Shown here one piece after another: positions 44,752 to 54,661 of a stretch of DNA of 64,000 bases. The DNA comes from Spirochaetales bacterium (GTDB lineage: Bacteria; Spirochaetota; Spirochaetia; SZUA-6; JAFGRV01): positions 1-64,000 of the forward strand of contig JAFGQK010000071.1 in NCBI GenBank assembly GCA_016935735.1, in the 5' to 3' direction. A program made the translations under genes and the position numbers. The notes beneath the pieces are model-generated. The model worked only from the letters and a program-made list of their open reading frames with translations, was not told where the DNA came from and did not search any database. Within the stretch, counting starts at the first letter, position 1. Each line of letters opens with the position of its first letter.

Positions 44752-47700
44752 GAATTCACACACTCATAAAACAGAATATTATCTATCACTGGAAAACACA
44801 TCTTAGCCTGTTTCTTGGAACTGTCCTGACCTCTGCAATTCTTATCGGTGCTTTGACTGTGGGCGATTCGGTACGGGAAAGCCTTAAAAAGATGACACTC
44901 AAACGGCTTGGGAATACTGTTTATGGCATGGAACTTAAAGAGGGTTATGTCCGGGCTCAACTGGCAGGGAATATTGAGGAAAAAATAAAGACCCCGGTCG
45001 CCCCTGTTCTTGGGCTTACCGGGATTGTCACCCTGGACGGGGGAAAAATAAGAACACCGGGAGTACAGGTATATGGTATTGACAGGAAGTTTTCCCTGCT
45101 TACCGGTAATCCGTCAGCCTTTCCCGGTCTTGAATCCGGTGAAGCCCTTATCAACAGGCGGCTTGCTCAAAAACTTGACCTGGAAGCAGGGAATACCTTT
45201 CTGTTAAGGGTTCAGAATGCCGGCATCATCCCTTTAAATGTGCTGTTTTCCGATACGAAGGGGACAGATACCATTTCTTTCCGGTTAAAGGTAAAAGCAG
45301 TCCTGGAAGATGACCAGCTTGGGGAATTCAGTCTACGGATACACCAGGTTCCCTCTTTAAATGTATTTCTCCCGGTTGAGGATATCCACCCGGTATTAAA
45401 AATAAAAGGGAAAGCGAATATGCTCCTTATTGCATGGAATGGAAAGAAAGGTCCTTCCCTGGATGCAGTAAACCTCGCATTAAAGGAAACATGGACACCA
45501 CTTGATGCGGGAATAACACTTGAAATGTCCGGTAATTCCATACTGCTCAGATCGGAAAAGATATTCATTAACTCAACTATTGCAGAGGCAGGACTTCAAC
45601 TTCACCCTCGTGCAGAAGGGATTTTTACCTATTTTGTCAATGAGATGAGCTCCGGGAAAAGGATAACCCCTTACTCTTTCGTTTCCGCACCGGGACCCGG
45701 GGGCATATCTGCTTCCATAAAGGATAATGAAATAGTAATAAACGAGTGGCTTGCCAGGGATCTGGAAGTAAGACCTGGTGACAAACTCAATCTAACCTAT
45801 TTTGTCCCGGGAGCAGAAGACCGGCTGGATACGGAATCATCCGAATTTACCATACAAAAAATTATTCCTGTAATAAATACCAATGAAGAAAGATCTGTAG
45901 TCCCTCCATTTCCCGGATTATCAGACGCTTCCCAGTGCAGAAACTGGGACCCCGGTATTCCCATTGATCCTGGTAAAATCCGTGACAAAGATGAAGAATA
46001 CTGGAATAAATACAGGGAATTACCCAAAGCATATATAAGTCTTGCATCTGCCCGTAACATATGGAAAAACCCGTTCGGCACCCTTACATCAATCCGTTAT
46101 CCGGCAGATAAGATTTCCATAAAACAGATTGAAGATTCTCTTACCGGGCAACTTGATCCCGGGTCATTCGGATTTGAGTTTCTACCGGTGCGGGAGAAAG
46201 GACTTTATGCAGGGGAGAATGCAGTGGATTTCGGGGGTCTTTTTATCGGGTTAAGCTTTTTCATTATTACAGCTTCCCTCCTTCTTCTGTCCATGTTTAT
46301 TTCCATCGAAAAGGAATACCGGGCCCCTGAATTCGGGCTCTTGCGCAGTATGGGTTATTCCAAAGGAAAGGTAATAACGATATTCCTGATTGAAACACTC
46401 ATCATTATCATTTGTGGTAATCTGGCAGGCATGCCGGCCGGTATTTTGTATAACCAGGGGGTGTTATGGGGACTCAATTCAATATGGAAAGGAGCAGTCG
46501 GTACCTCCTCTTTAACACTATTTGTTCATCCGGCCACTATTGGAACAGGTCTGCTTATGAGTCTTGCCGTTACCGTGTTTACCATTTTTGCAGCAGGATG
46601 GAAATACTTCACTCTTCCAATCACTCACCTTATAAGGGCAAAAGGGATGGAAGTACCGGGAATGAAAAAATCAACCCCCATAAGAAGCCTGGTGATGATG
46701 CTTGCATGCATTCTTCCTGTTTTCCTTATGTTTTTTCTCTCTCTAACTAAAATTATCACTATAGACGAAACACACTTTTTTTTATCGGGTTTTCTTCTGC
46801 TCGGGGCATGCATCAGTTTCTGCAACCTGGTTTTAAGCCTTGTAAAAACAGTAAAAAAAGGGAAAAAACCGAATTTATCCAGCCTGGGAGTAAATAACCT
46901 TGCGCTGCGGAAAAAGAAGAGTATGGTAACCATAAGTCTTCTGGCTTTCGGTATATTTGTCATTATCTCAGTAGGGGTGTTCCGGGGCAAGCTCCCGCAG
47001 AATCCGGAGCTCCGTTCCTCCGGGACCGGGGGATTCAGGTTTTTTGTCGAGACTTCCCTGCCTATTACAAGGGATACATCCGATGTGCTTACCAACCAGT
47101 TTGCATCCGCCACCGGCACTTCATTTGTTTTCATACGGGTGCAGGAGGGGGATGATGCAAGCTGTCTTAATCTGAATTATGTGGAAAAGCCCAGGGTGCT
47201 GGGCGTAATGCCGGATGAATTTGCAAAAAGGGGTTCATTTTCTTTTACAGAGGTTCCGGATTCCCATTCAAAAAAGAATCCATGGCTCTCCCTGCATGAG
47301 AAACAGGAAAACGGTATTATCCCTGCTATTGCGGACCAGACAGTCATTACCTGGAGCCTCGAGAAAAAGATTGGCGATATCCTGCTTATAAAAGATGAAT
47401 CCGGGAAAGATATCCCTGTAAAGTTTGTTGCCGGTCTTGAAAACTCCGTTTTCCAGGGGAATATAATTATCTCCGATGAATTTTTTAAAGAACTCTACCC
47501 TTCTGTAAGCGGATACAGGCTTCTTCTGGTAGATGTCCCGGAATCCGGGGCCATGGATTTTGCACAACGCCTGGAAGATCGTTTGAAAATCCTCGGCCCG
47601 ATTATAGAAACAGCTGAACAACGGCTTGAATCGTTTACTATCGTGGAAAATACCTATTTATCAATATTCCTTCTCCTTGGCGGGATTGGAGTGCTCCTCG

Positions 47701-48032
47701 GTTCCCTGGGATTCGGGATTATTGTTTTAAGAAAGATAATGGAATCAAAACAGGAATATGCTATTCTCCGGGCCGTGGGATTCAGCCGGCTTTCCCTGTT
47801 TTTCTCTGTTCTTATTGAAAATAGTTATCTCCTTTTTTCAGGGCTTGCCTGCGGACTTTTTTCCGGAATTGGAGCATTATTATTATATCGAACCTCACAA
47901 AGCACCAATTTTTCATTCGGGTTTATTCTGATTATTCTTACCGGCATTCTTATATCCGGGATTATCTGGATATCGGTTCTTGCAATAACAACCTTTTCCC
48001 GATCCCTCATCACCGTGCTAAGGAATGAGTGA
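44748..48032 (+). CDS. FtsX-type ABC transporter permease (large, 1094 aa)
   Basis: ATGA overlap with the ATPase gene; N-term TM plus large extracytoplasmic regions; C-term 'ILLGGIGVLLGSLGFGIIVLRKIMESKQEYAILRAVGFSRLSLFFSVLIENSYLL'. Confidence 0.92.
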   Translation: MRIHTLIKQNIIYHWKTHLSLFLGTVLTSAILIGALTVGDSVRESLKKMTLKRLGNTVYGMELKEGYVRAQLAGNIEEKIKTPVAPVLGLTGIVTLDGGKIRTPGVQVYGIDRKFSLLTGNPSAFPGLESGEALINRRLAQKLDLEAGNTFLLRVQNAGIIPLNVLFSDTKGTDTISFRLKVKAVLEDDQLGEFSLRIHQVPSLNVFLPVEDIHPVLKIKGKANMLLIAWNGKKGPSLDAVNLALKETWTPLDAGITLEMSGNSILLRSEKIFINSTIAEAGLQLHPRAEGIFTYFVNEMSSGKRITPYSFVSAPGPGGISASIKDNEIVINEWLARDLEVRPGDKLNLTYFVPGAEDRLDTESSEFTIQKIIPVINTNEERSVVPPFPGLSDASQCRNWDPGIPIDPGKIRDKDEEYWNKYRELPKAYISLASARNIWKNPFGTLTSIRYPADKISIKQIEDSLTGQLDPGSFGFEFLPVREKGLYAGENAVDFGGLFIGLSFFIITASLLLLSMFISIEKEYRAPEFGLLRSMGYSKGKVITIFLIETLIIIICGNLAGMPAGILYNQGVLWGLNSIWKGAVGTSSLTLFVHPATIGTGLLMSLAVTVFTIFAAGWKYFTLPITHLIRAKGMEVPGMKKSTPIRSLVMMLACILPVFLMFFLSLTKIITIDETHFFLSGFLLLGACISFCNLVLSLVKTVKKGKKPNLSSLGVNNLALRKKKSMVTISLLAFGIFVIISVGVFRGKLPQNPELRSSGTGGFRFFVETSLPITRDTSDVLTNQFASATGTSFVFIRVQEGDDASCLNLNYVEKPRVLGVMPDEFAKRGSFSFTEVPDSHSKKNPWLSLHEKQENGIIPAIADQTVITWSLEKKIGDILLIKDESGKDIPVKFVAGLENSVFQGNIIISDEFFKELYPSVSGYRLLLVDVPESGAMDFAQRLEDRLKILGPIIETAEQRLESFTIVENTYLSIFLLLGGIGVLLGSLGFGIIVLRKIMESKQEYAILRAVGFSRLSLFFSVLIENSYLLFSGLACGLFSGIGALLLYRTSQSTNFSFGFILIILTGILISGIIWISVLAITTFSRSLITVLRNE

Positions 48033-48164
48033 ATTACGGGAGCTTCCATAAAAAAGGCTTTCGATAAGCCTTATTGACAAAGAAATAATTTAAGACCTGC
48101 TTAAGATTTGTTAACCACGGAAGGAACACGGAAAGACACGGAAAAGAATCTGTACAAGTAATGT

Positions 48165-48193
48165 AAAGGCGAAAGTCCTGAACTTTCGCCTTT
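48165..48193. terminator. Perfect 12-bp-arm hairpin between convergent genes
   Basis: AAAGGCGAAAGT-cctga-ACTTTCGCCTTT. Confidence 0.7.
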
Positions 48194-48263
48194 AGTAACA
48201 AAAGAACAGTAAGAGAGTATACTCATATGCCGGTTATAAACTCAACCATATTATCAGGAACAA

Positions 48264-49517
48264 TTACCTTTTTACAAGAACCAGTGTGACATCATCTGAA
48301 GTATTTCCGGTATTGCTTCCTGTACCCGGCATAAAATATTGTCTCGAGAAAGGACCAAATAAATTAGCAAGGGCCATAGCATCCTGCAATCGTGTGTTTA
48401 TCTGGCTTACGGTATCGGGTAATGCATCCATGATACGATCCTTGATACTCCCGCTTTTAACTCCTCCTTCTACCCAGCAGCCATAATAGGCAACATAACC
48501 ATTCAGTGAACCGGCTGAATTAATATAGGGATAAAGCCAGTACCAGATTTCCGCATCATAGTCAAACCAGTTTGGAACATCCACCCGTACGGGAATCTTA
48601 AGATGAATGAATCTTCTATTATCATTGGGATGACTGCTGCCGCCTTCCGGCCACAGGTCCCAGGTTATTACGGGTGTTCCCCTTAAGGAGATACGGTTTA
48701 CAGAAGAAACATAATCACCTATTTCATCCCGCAGACCGAAACTTCCAAGAGCAAGGGAAAATTCATTATTAAAACGCCTGACAACCAGTATTGAAGAAGT
48801 CTTGTCATTCATAAAATTACCGACATAACTTGTCCAGACAGATGTACTGGGCGAAGATGGATTTGTGGGGTAGCATGAATACCGTCCCAAATATCTGTCA
48901 TGCTGGAATAATACTATTGTACCCCCAATTTCCGTTGAACTTGCATCAACGTAAAGGGAAGAGATACAGTCATGCATCGATGCAGACCGTAAAGTCGAAG
49001 AGCGAATTAACCGGTAAACCCAACCCGGACCATGATTTATATAATATGATCTTCCATTATAATTTGAATGTTGATACACCCTTGTCCAGATACTGTCAAT
49101 ATCAGTTCTTCCGGGAACAACAGTGCCCAGCATTTTAATAGCTTCATCAATGATTTTTGTGGTGTTTGTATCAAGTTTTTCTTTGGCAATTATTTTATTT
49201 ATTGTCTCTTCGATAAGCAACTGTTTTTCTATATCCGGTTTTTTACGATATTCGGAAACCAGTGCATTCAATACATCGAGCGGTTTTTTCTTAATCAAGT
49301 CCGGACCAAGCTGCACCTTTTTTTCTACAAAAAAGTCTTCGTCATTCAGCTTGATTTCGGCCGGGGTAAGCTTATTTTTATCTACCAGCAGTTTGGATAG
49401 TACAGGAGGTTGTGTCACAACCGTCCCATATTTCTTCTTGAATTCATTTGCAATTTTTATAATAGCTTTTTGACCAGCAGATTCCAATAATTTTTTTTCC
49501 AGTTCTTCTCTTTTCAT
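48264..49517 (-). CDS. Beta/gamma-crystallin domain protein
   Basis: 'TRVYQHSNYNGRSYYINHG...SMHDCISSLYVDASS..GGTIVLFQHDRYLGRYSCYPT...FMNDKTSSILVVRRF': two Greek-key repeats with D/N-x-x-S-S clamps. ATG 49517 preceded by AAAGGAG. Confidence 0.7.
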   Translation of the reverse strand: MKREELEKKLLESAGQKAIIKIANEFKKKYGTVVTQPPVLSKLLVDKNKLTPAEIKLNDEDFFVEKKVQLGPDLIKKKPLDVLNALVSEYRKKPDIEKQLLIEETINKIIAKEKLDTNTTKIIDEAIKMLGTVVPGRTDIDSIWTRVYQHSNYNGRSYYINHGPGWVYRLIRSSTLRSASMHDCISSLYVDASSTEIGGTIVLFQHDRYLGRYSCYPTNPSSPSTSVWTSYVGNFMNDKTSSILVVRRFNNEFSLALGSFGLRDEIGDYVSSVNRISLRGTPVITWDLWPEGGSSHPNDNRRFIHLKIPVRVDVPNWFDYDAEIWYWLYPYINSAGSLNGYVAYYGCWVEGGVKSGSIKDRIMDALPDTVSQINTRLQDAMALANLFGPFSRQYFMPGTGSNTGNTSDDVTLVLVKR

Positions 49518-49619
49518 AATAGTATTCTCCTTTAAGATAAAGATGCTGACACAGGGCACAATCTGTACTTCCACCAAATTTGCCGGATATGTCATTAATA
49601 TAATAAATAATAATATAGT

Positions 49620-49920
49620 TCACATTATGTAATAATTCAATCTTTTTTTATAGTAAGAAAATTTTTTCAGGGTTTTTCCCGGATCATGTTCCATAATACG
49701 GATAACCCATTTTACAGAAAGTACCCCACACGGTGATATTGTCCATTGCCCGTCCATAGAGAAAGAGTCCTGTCCCGATAACTTCTGCCAATGGACAGCC
49801 ACCTTTTTACCGGTAGTATCTATCACGGGATATAATCGATTCACGCCCGTTAGATGTGTACTGGTAATATATAAGGGGAGTTGCCACATCAACAATCTCA
49901 ATCGTCCGCTTTATTCCTGA
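49620..49920 (-). pseudogene. Remnant C-terminus of a phytoene desaturase-family FAD oxidoreductase
   Basis: One frame: 'IKRTIEIVDVATPLIYYQYTSNGRESIIS'; other frame: 'KLSGQDSFSMDGQWTISPCGVLSVKWVIRIMEHD', matching 'vdvaTPlTyerYTgn' and 'fymaGqW..PgGG.p....sGr.a'. Confidence 0.55.
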
Positions 49921-50048
49921 GTTGGCCGGAAAAAATCGATGAAATAAAGAAAAATGTCGATTTTACAGTAGAAAAACCAGGTAATAGTGTATTATGATTT
50001 ATTTAATGGAGACAGGGAACCATAAAGAACCTGATTTCCTTAAGTAGT

Positions 50049-50501
50049 ATGAGTGAGAATTTTTATTCAGATATCAAGTCATTACTGCCCGGAGATATTA
50101 TCGATAAATCTGTCTGTATCGGTTACAATAAGTATGGCTGGAAATTGCATGATGTACAATCTGTTGTAACAGCGTATGAACATATAAAGATTGCAGCCCT
50201 TGGCGGTTCCGTTAAATGCGTTTTTTCACAGGAAGAAGTATTTATTTTAATTGATATTTATACAGAAACAGGTAAAAAGAATCAAAATGAATCCTGGGAT
50301 TCTTTTGTTCATAGAAGCTGCAACGATTTTATGAGTATGTTTAACGATGTTATTTTGAAACTGGATCTCAAAAAAGAAGCGCTGGAAATAGAGAGTATTA
50401 AAGCAAAAATCGAAAACGGGCTGGATATCGATGACTATTTGTATGTATTTATTACCCCTGTCTCGGAAACAACGCACAATGTTTTTACCTCTCTTTATTA
50501 A
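50049..50501 (+). CDS. Small protein with immunity-protein-like (Imm40-like?) pattern
   Basis: 'AYEHIKIAALGGSVKCVFSQEEVFILIDIYTETGKKNQNESWDSFVHRSCNDFMSMF'; assignment tentative. Confidence 0.5.
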   Translation: MSENFYSDIKSLLPGDIIDKSVCIGYNKYGWKLHDVQSVVTAYEHIKIAALGGSVKCVFSQEEVFILIDIYTETGKKNQNESWDSFVHRSCNDFMSMFNDVILKLDLKKEALEIESIKAKIENGLDIDDYLYVFITPVSETTHNVFTSLY

Positions 50502-50665
50502 TGAAAATTCATAATGATGGAAATACTTCAGCATTAATTCGATTGGGTGATTCCCGGGAAGAATTAATGAAGAATATATATGAAGCAGTTGAAGCGTGCT
50601 TAAGTGTCGATTTAAAGACGATTCAATTAAAAGAAGCAGACAAGGTTATTGAGGTCGCTGTTTGA
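50501..50665 (+). CDS. 54-aa HicB-like fragment/small protein, translationally coupled
   Basis: TAATG junction at 50499-50503; MKIHNDGNTSALIRLGDSREELMKNIYEAVEACLSVDLKTIQLKEADKVIEVAV*. Confidence 0.5.
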   Translation: MKIHNDGNTSALIRLGDSREELMKNIYEAVEACLSVDLKTIQLKEADKVIEVAV

Positions 50666-50712
50666 AGTCTGTTCCCGGAAAAGAATTGTGTAAAATACTT
50701 GAAATTATCTAT

Positions 50713-52197
50713 CTATACAGGCAATACCAGGCTGTTCGTTATGCATCGTGGTGCTTCTTTGCTGTAATGTGTTACGAAAATGACATCCGTATCCGAATGC
50801 TTTCCGATCTTATCCGCAAGGTCCAGGATAAGCTCCCTGTTGTTCCTGTCCAATCCCTGGCAGGGTTCATCCAGGATAAGAAGCAGGGGGGACTTCACCA
50901 TACTTCGGGCAAGAAGCACCATCCGTTGTTCACCGAATGAAAGATGTTGAAACATGCTCCCTTCTTTATGCAAAAGGTTGATGGTCTTGAGCCATGCCCG
51001 TGCAATCTCTGTCTGTTCATCCGACGGTCTTCTGTAAAGTCCTGTAGAATCAAAGAAACCGGAAAGAAGCACATGGAGTACCGGTGCTGTTTTGTAATAA
51101 TTTAAATGAAATTGAGATGAGACGAAACCTATCTTTTTCTTTATATCCCAGATACTTTCCCCTGTGCCCCGGCGCCGGCCGAAAAGATATATCTCACTCT
51201 TATAGGCCTGCGGATTGTCTCCTGTAACAAGGCTTAAAAGTGTCGATTTTCCTGAACCATTCGGTCCTGTAATAAGCCAGTTTTCACCCCTCATCATTGT
51301 CCATGAAAGAGATTTAAAAACAATCACCTCACCATACGTTATAAAAACATTATTCATATGGATGAGTTCCTTATATTCATATTCTTTGTTTCCTGAATAA
51401 AAGGAAGGCAGGCCGATACCTTCTGCATCCGGTCCGTTCTTTCTGCTTTTTTCTGCACCATAGAAAAACGACAGGTTATTATCTATTAAGGCGGCTCGTA
51501 AGAGTACACCCCGTTTCCCCTGTTTTAAAACCCGGCAATGATCGACAATCAGAATATGTGTGATTTCCTTTACGATTTCTTCATGCCGGTGGGTAACCAG
51601 GATAATCTGGACATTCAGCCGGGACAGCATCCGGATATGTCTGCTTAACCTTTTCCTGCTCTTTTTATCCAGGCCGTCAAAAGGTTCATCAAGGATAAGA
51701 AGAGATGGTTTTTTCATCAACTCTTTTACGATAACGACTTTACGCATCTCACCTGTCGACAGGGCAGGGATTGACCGTTTAAGAAGAGGGTGAAGCCGGA
51801 AAAGGGATATAAGTCTCTGCAAATCCTTTTTATTGATATTTACAATATCTTTGCAAATAAAGGATGCCACGGTTTCGATATCATCGATTTTGCCGCTAAA
51901 ATACCTTTCATCATCCTTAAGACGTTCCTTTTCCAGGTACTCCCTGTGTGCTTCGAACGAGATATACCCGATATTTTCTTTAAGGGCTAAGGGATTATAT
52001 CGGTGTACCCTGCCTTTAATAACAGGAATCTTGCCTGTAAGTGCTTTCACAAGGGTGGTTTTCCCTGATCCATTAGCCCCGAGAACAGCCCAGTTTTCAT
52101 GTTTATGAATTTTCCACGATGTATGTGAAAAGACAATTCTATTGTAAAGGCGAATACTTATATCGTCAAGGTGTATAACAGGGTCTTTTTTACTCAT
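50713..52197 (-). CDS. Tandem ATP-binding-cassette protein (ModF/PhrA-like)
   Basis: Two Walker A (GANGSGKTTLVKAL; GPNGSGKSTLLSLV) and two signature/Walker B regions (LSTGEMRKV...LLILDEPF; LSFGEQRMV...LLILDEPC), no TM. Confidence 0.88.
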   Translation of the reverse strand: MSKKDPVIHLDDISIRLYNRIVFSHTSWKIHKHENWAVLGANGSGKTTLVKALTGKIPVIKGRVHRYNPLALKENIGYISFEAHREYLEKERLKDDERYFSGKIDDIETVASFICKDIVNINKKDLQRLISLFRLHPLLKRSIPALSTGEMRKVVIVKELMKKPSLLILDEPFDGLDKKSRKRLSRHIRMLSRLNVQIILVTHRHEEIVKEITHILIVDHCRVLKQGKRGVLLRAALIDNNLSFFYGAEKSRKNGPDAEGIGLPSFYSGNKEYEYKELIHMNNVFITYGEVIVFKSLSWTMMRGENWLITGPNGSGKSTLLSLVTGDNPQAYKSEIYLFGRRRGTGESIWDIKKKIGFVSSQFHLNYYKTAPVLHVLLSGFFDSTGLYRRPSDEQTEIARAWLKTINLLHKEGSMFQHLSFGEQRMVLLARSMVKSPLLLILDEPCQGLDRNNRELILDLADKIGKHSDTDVIFVTHYSKEAPRCITNSLVLPV

Positions 52198-52330
52198 CCC
52201 TGCTATTTTACTCCAACTCTGTTTTCTGTAAAACCTTATCTGATATTTTTTTTGTTTTTTGGTTAAAAATAGTATTAAAAACTGAGAAAATTCATATAAT
52301 TTTACCTTGTGGAGAATAATGGGAGGTCAT

Positions 52331-54622
52331 ATGAAAAATGCTTTGCTCTTTTTCATTATTTTATGTGGAAAAATCATATGCCCGGAATGTGAAGAATTAT
52401 ATTCCACAGGCAGTAATGTGTCCTCTTTTGCAGATGTCTTTTCCGTAAACAGGATAACAGATAGGGACAGCCTTTTTATTCTTCAAAAATTCTATGTTCT
52501 GGAAACGAAATTGGAGGAAGACCGTTATATTCTTGATGATCTTCCGGGTCCGGGATTTTTAGAATATAACGGAACATTGCCTGTGCATGATGAGAATATT
52601 AAAAGACCGATGTATACCCTGCGTACAGGGTTTTATATTGATAACGGGTTAAAAGGGGAGAAGCTTTCATTGTACACACGATTAATCGGATACCCCCGTA
52701 ATATTTATCTGAATGGACAAAAAATCCATATTGCAGGAAAGTACGGTGAGAATCATAATAACTCATCGATTTTCGCATCGAATATATATCTTTCAAATGA
52801 TATTCTTCATTATGGAAATAGAGTAAACGAACTGGCTGTACAATTGTATCCGGAAGGAAACAGTATCAGTATGATGAATCTCGGTATATCATCATATTAC
52901 AGGAATGCTGTCAGGGTTTTTATACAGAATTTTATCGGTGTGAACCTTGTCCAGGCAGGTGTTATTGCTGCTTTTATTTTGTTTGTTTATTTTTTCTTTC
53001 TCTTCATTACAATGGGAAAAAAAAATACATCGTATCTCTATTTCGGCCTTACCTGTCTTTTTTTCGGGTTTGCCAGTTTTAATATGTGTTTTCATTCGGA
53101 CGGGATATCGCAGCTATTCATCGACAAAGTTTCCCGTTGCTCATTTCCATGGCTACTTATGAATGTTGCGTTTTTTTCAATGGAATTTACTAAAATAATG
53201 AATAAAAAGTTATGGCTCAAGATTGTGATCATTGTTTTCGCTATAATTCTTACCATTGTAACAGTTGTTCAGAAAAGTATCGGGGAAGTGAATTCCGTAT
53301 TCACTTTAACCATGCTCGGTTTTATAGCCCCATTACTTTTATTATCCATTATCGTGCTTTTCATCTCACTTATTAAAGATAAACGCAAAGACTCTATTAT
53401 AATCCTGTTTGCCTTTACCATTATCATCGGGACTGCGGCTCATGATATATATTATGTAGCACAAAACCTTTACCCCTATTCATATTTAATGCAATTCGGA
53501 TTCTTTTCCCTGGTCATAAGTATCTTTTTTCTTCTTGCGTATGAAAATTCAAAATTATTCATGACATCTTTAAAAACATCCGGTGACCTTAATATTAAAA
53601 ATAAGTCCCTGAACGAAATGGTTCGGAAAATTTTCGCTGTATCCGAAAGCCTGAGTTCATCAGGTGAAAAACTGGAAAAGGGTGTCCATTCTTCTACAGA
53701 ATTAATCCAGCAGTATGAAGACAATAACAAGAAGATAATGGCCACGGTATTAAACAGGCTGGATGATGTAGAGAGTATGATGATAAAGATAGGTGAAAGA
53801 ATCGATATATCAATAGAAAAAATCCCACAGGCAATTATCAATCAGACAGCGATTGTGGAGGAAGTGTCTGCAACAATTACACAAATGAATTCCCATATGG
53901 CACACACAATGGAAAACTCGAATAAATCAAATAGTGCGGCCAGGCATCTTTCAGTCCTGGCGGAAAAAAGCAGGGATATGATCCTGGAATCCAGGGATGC
54001 TATAAGTAAAATTTCCGAATACTCCCAGTTTTTAAATGATGTTCTTGTCGCTATACAGGATATATCGGACAGGACAAATGTTCTTTCTATTAATGCGGCG
54101 ATTGAAGCAGCCAGGCAGGGAAAATCCGGAAAGGGATTCTCTGTTATTGCAGGTGAGATAGGTTCTCTTTCCCAGAAATCCAAAGGCACCCTTGAAACCA
54201 GCTTCGAGAAAATCAAGTCCATGTATGAGATTATAGAGAGAAGCACGCTTCTTTCTGATGAAGTTTCTGCAAGTCTTCTTTCAATGATTACAAAAATAAA
54301 GGAATCCTCAACCATGATACATACAATCACGGATCTTATACAGGAACAAAAATCGAGTCTTTCTGAAATTCTTATATCGGTAGAGAATCTTCTTCAGGAT
54401 ACCTTTACCATAAAAAATCTGTCAGAAGAAGAGTATCGTGAAAATGAAAAGATCAAGAACACACTTTCCGAATTAAAAACCACACTTTCCACAATTACCG
54501 GTCTTATTAAGAATCAACTTGCAAAAGGTTCCGAGCTGTATTCATTTATAGGCAGGATAAAGGAGATTACCGATGAAAATTTGGAGAATGTGGATATTTT
54601 AAGAAAAACAACAGCATCATAA
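52331..54622 (+). CDS. Methyl-accepting chemotaxis-type protein with 7TMR-DISM-like sensor
   Basis: Extracytoplasmic N-term, seven TM helices, then MCP hairpin 'DISDRTNVLSINAAIEAARQGKSGKGFSVIAGEIGSLSQKS'. Confidence 0.88.
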   Translation: MKNALLFFIILCGKIICPECEELYSTGSNVSSFADVFSVNRITDRDSLFILQKFYVLETKLEEDRYILDDLPGPGFLEYNGTLPVHDENIKRPMYTLRTGFYIDNGLKGEKLSLYTRLIGYPRNIYLNGQKIHIAGKYGENHNNSSIFASNIYLSNDILHYGNRVNELAVQLYPEGNSISMMNLGISSYYRNAVRVFIQNFIGVNLVQAGVIAAFILFVYFFFLFITMGKKNTSYLYFGLTCLFFGFASFNMCFHSDGISQLFIDKVSRCSFPWLLMNVAFFSMEFTKIMNKKLWLKIVIIVFAIILTIVTVVQKSIGEVNSVFTLTMLGFIAPLLLLSIIVLFISLIKDKRKDSIIILFAFTIIIGTAAHDIYYVAQNLYPYSYLMQFGFFSLVISIFFLLAYENSKLFMTSLKTSGDLNIKNKSLNEMVRKIFAVSESLSSSGEKLEKGVHSSTELIQQYEDNNKKIMATVLNRLDDVESMMIKIGERIDISIEKIPQAIINQTAIVEEVSATITQMNSHMAHTMENSNKSNSAARHLSVLAEKSRDMILESRDAISKISEYSQFLNDVLVAIQDISDRTNVLSINAAIEAARQGKSGKGFSVIAGEIGSLSQKSKGTLETSFEKIKSMYEIIERSTLLSDEVSASLLSMITKIKESSTMIHTITDLIQEQKSSLSEILISVENLLQDTFTIKNLSEEEYRENEKIKNTLSELKTTLSTITGLIKNQLAKGSELYSFIGRIKEITDENLENVDILRKTTAS

Positions 54623-54661
54623 GAACCGGGAATACGCTGTTCAACACAGTCGAGGCACACC

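Noticed and set aside
46625-47134. 169-aa antisense ORF in the FtsX permease gene
   Set aside because: Antisense shadow, no RBS, no recognisable family.
53842-54330. 162-aa antisense ORF over the MCP signalling region
   Set aside because: Antisense to the highly conserved MCP hairpin; artefact.
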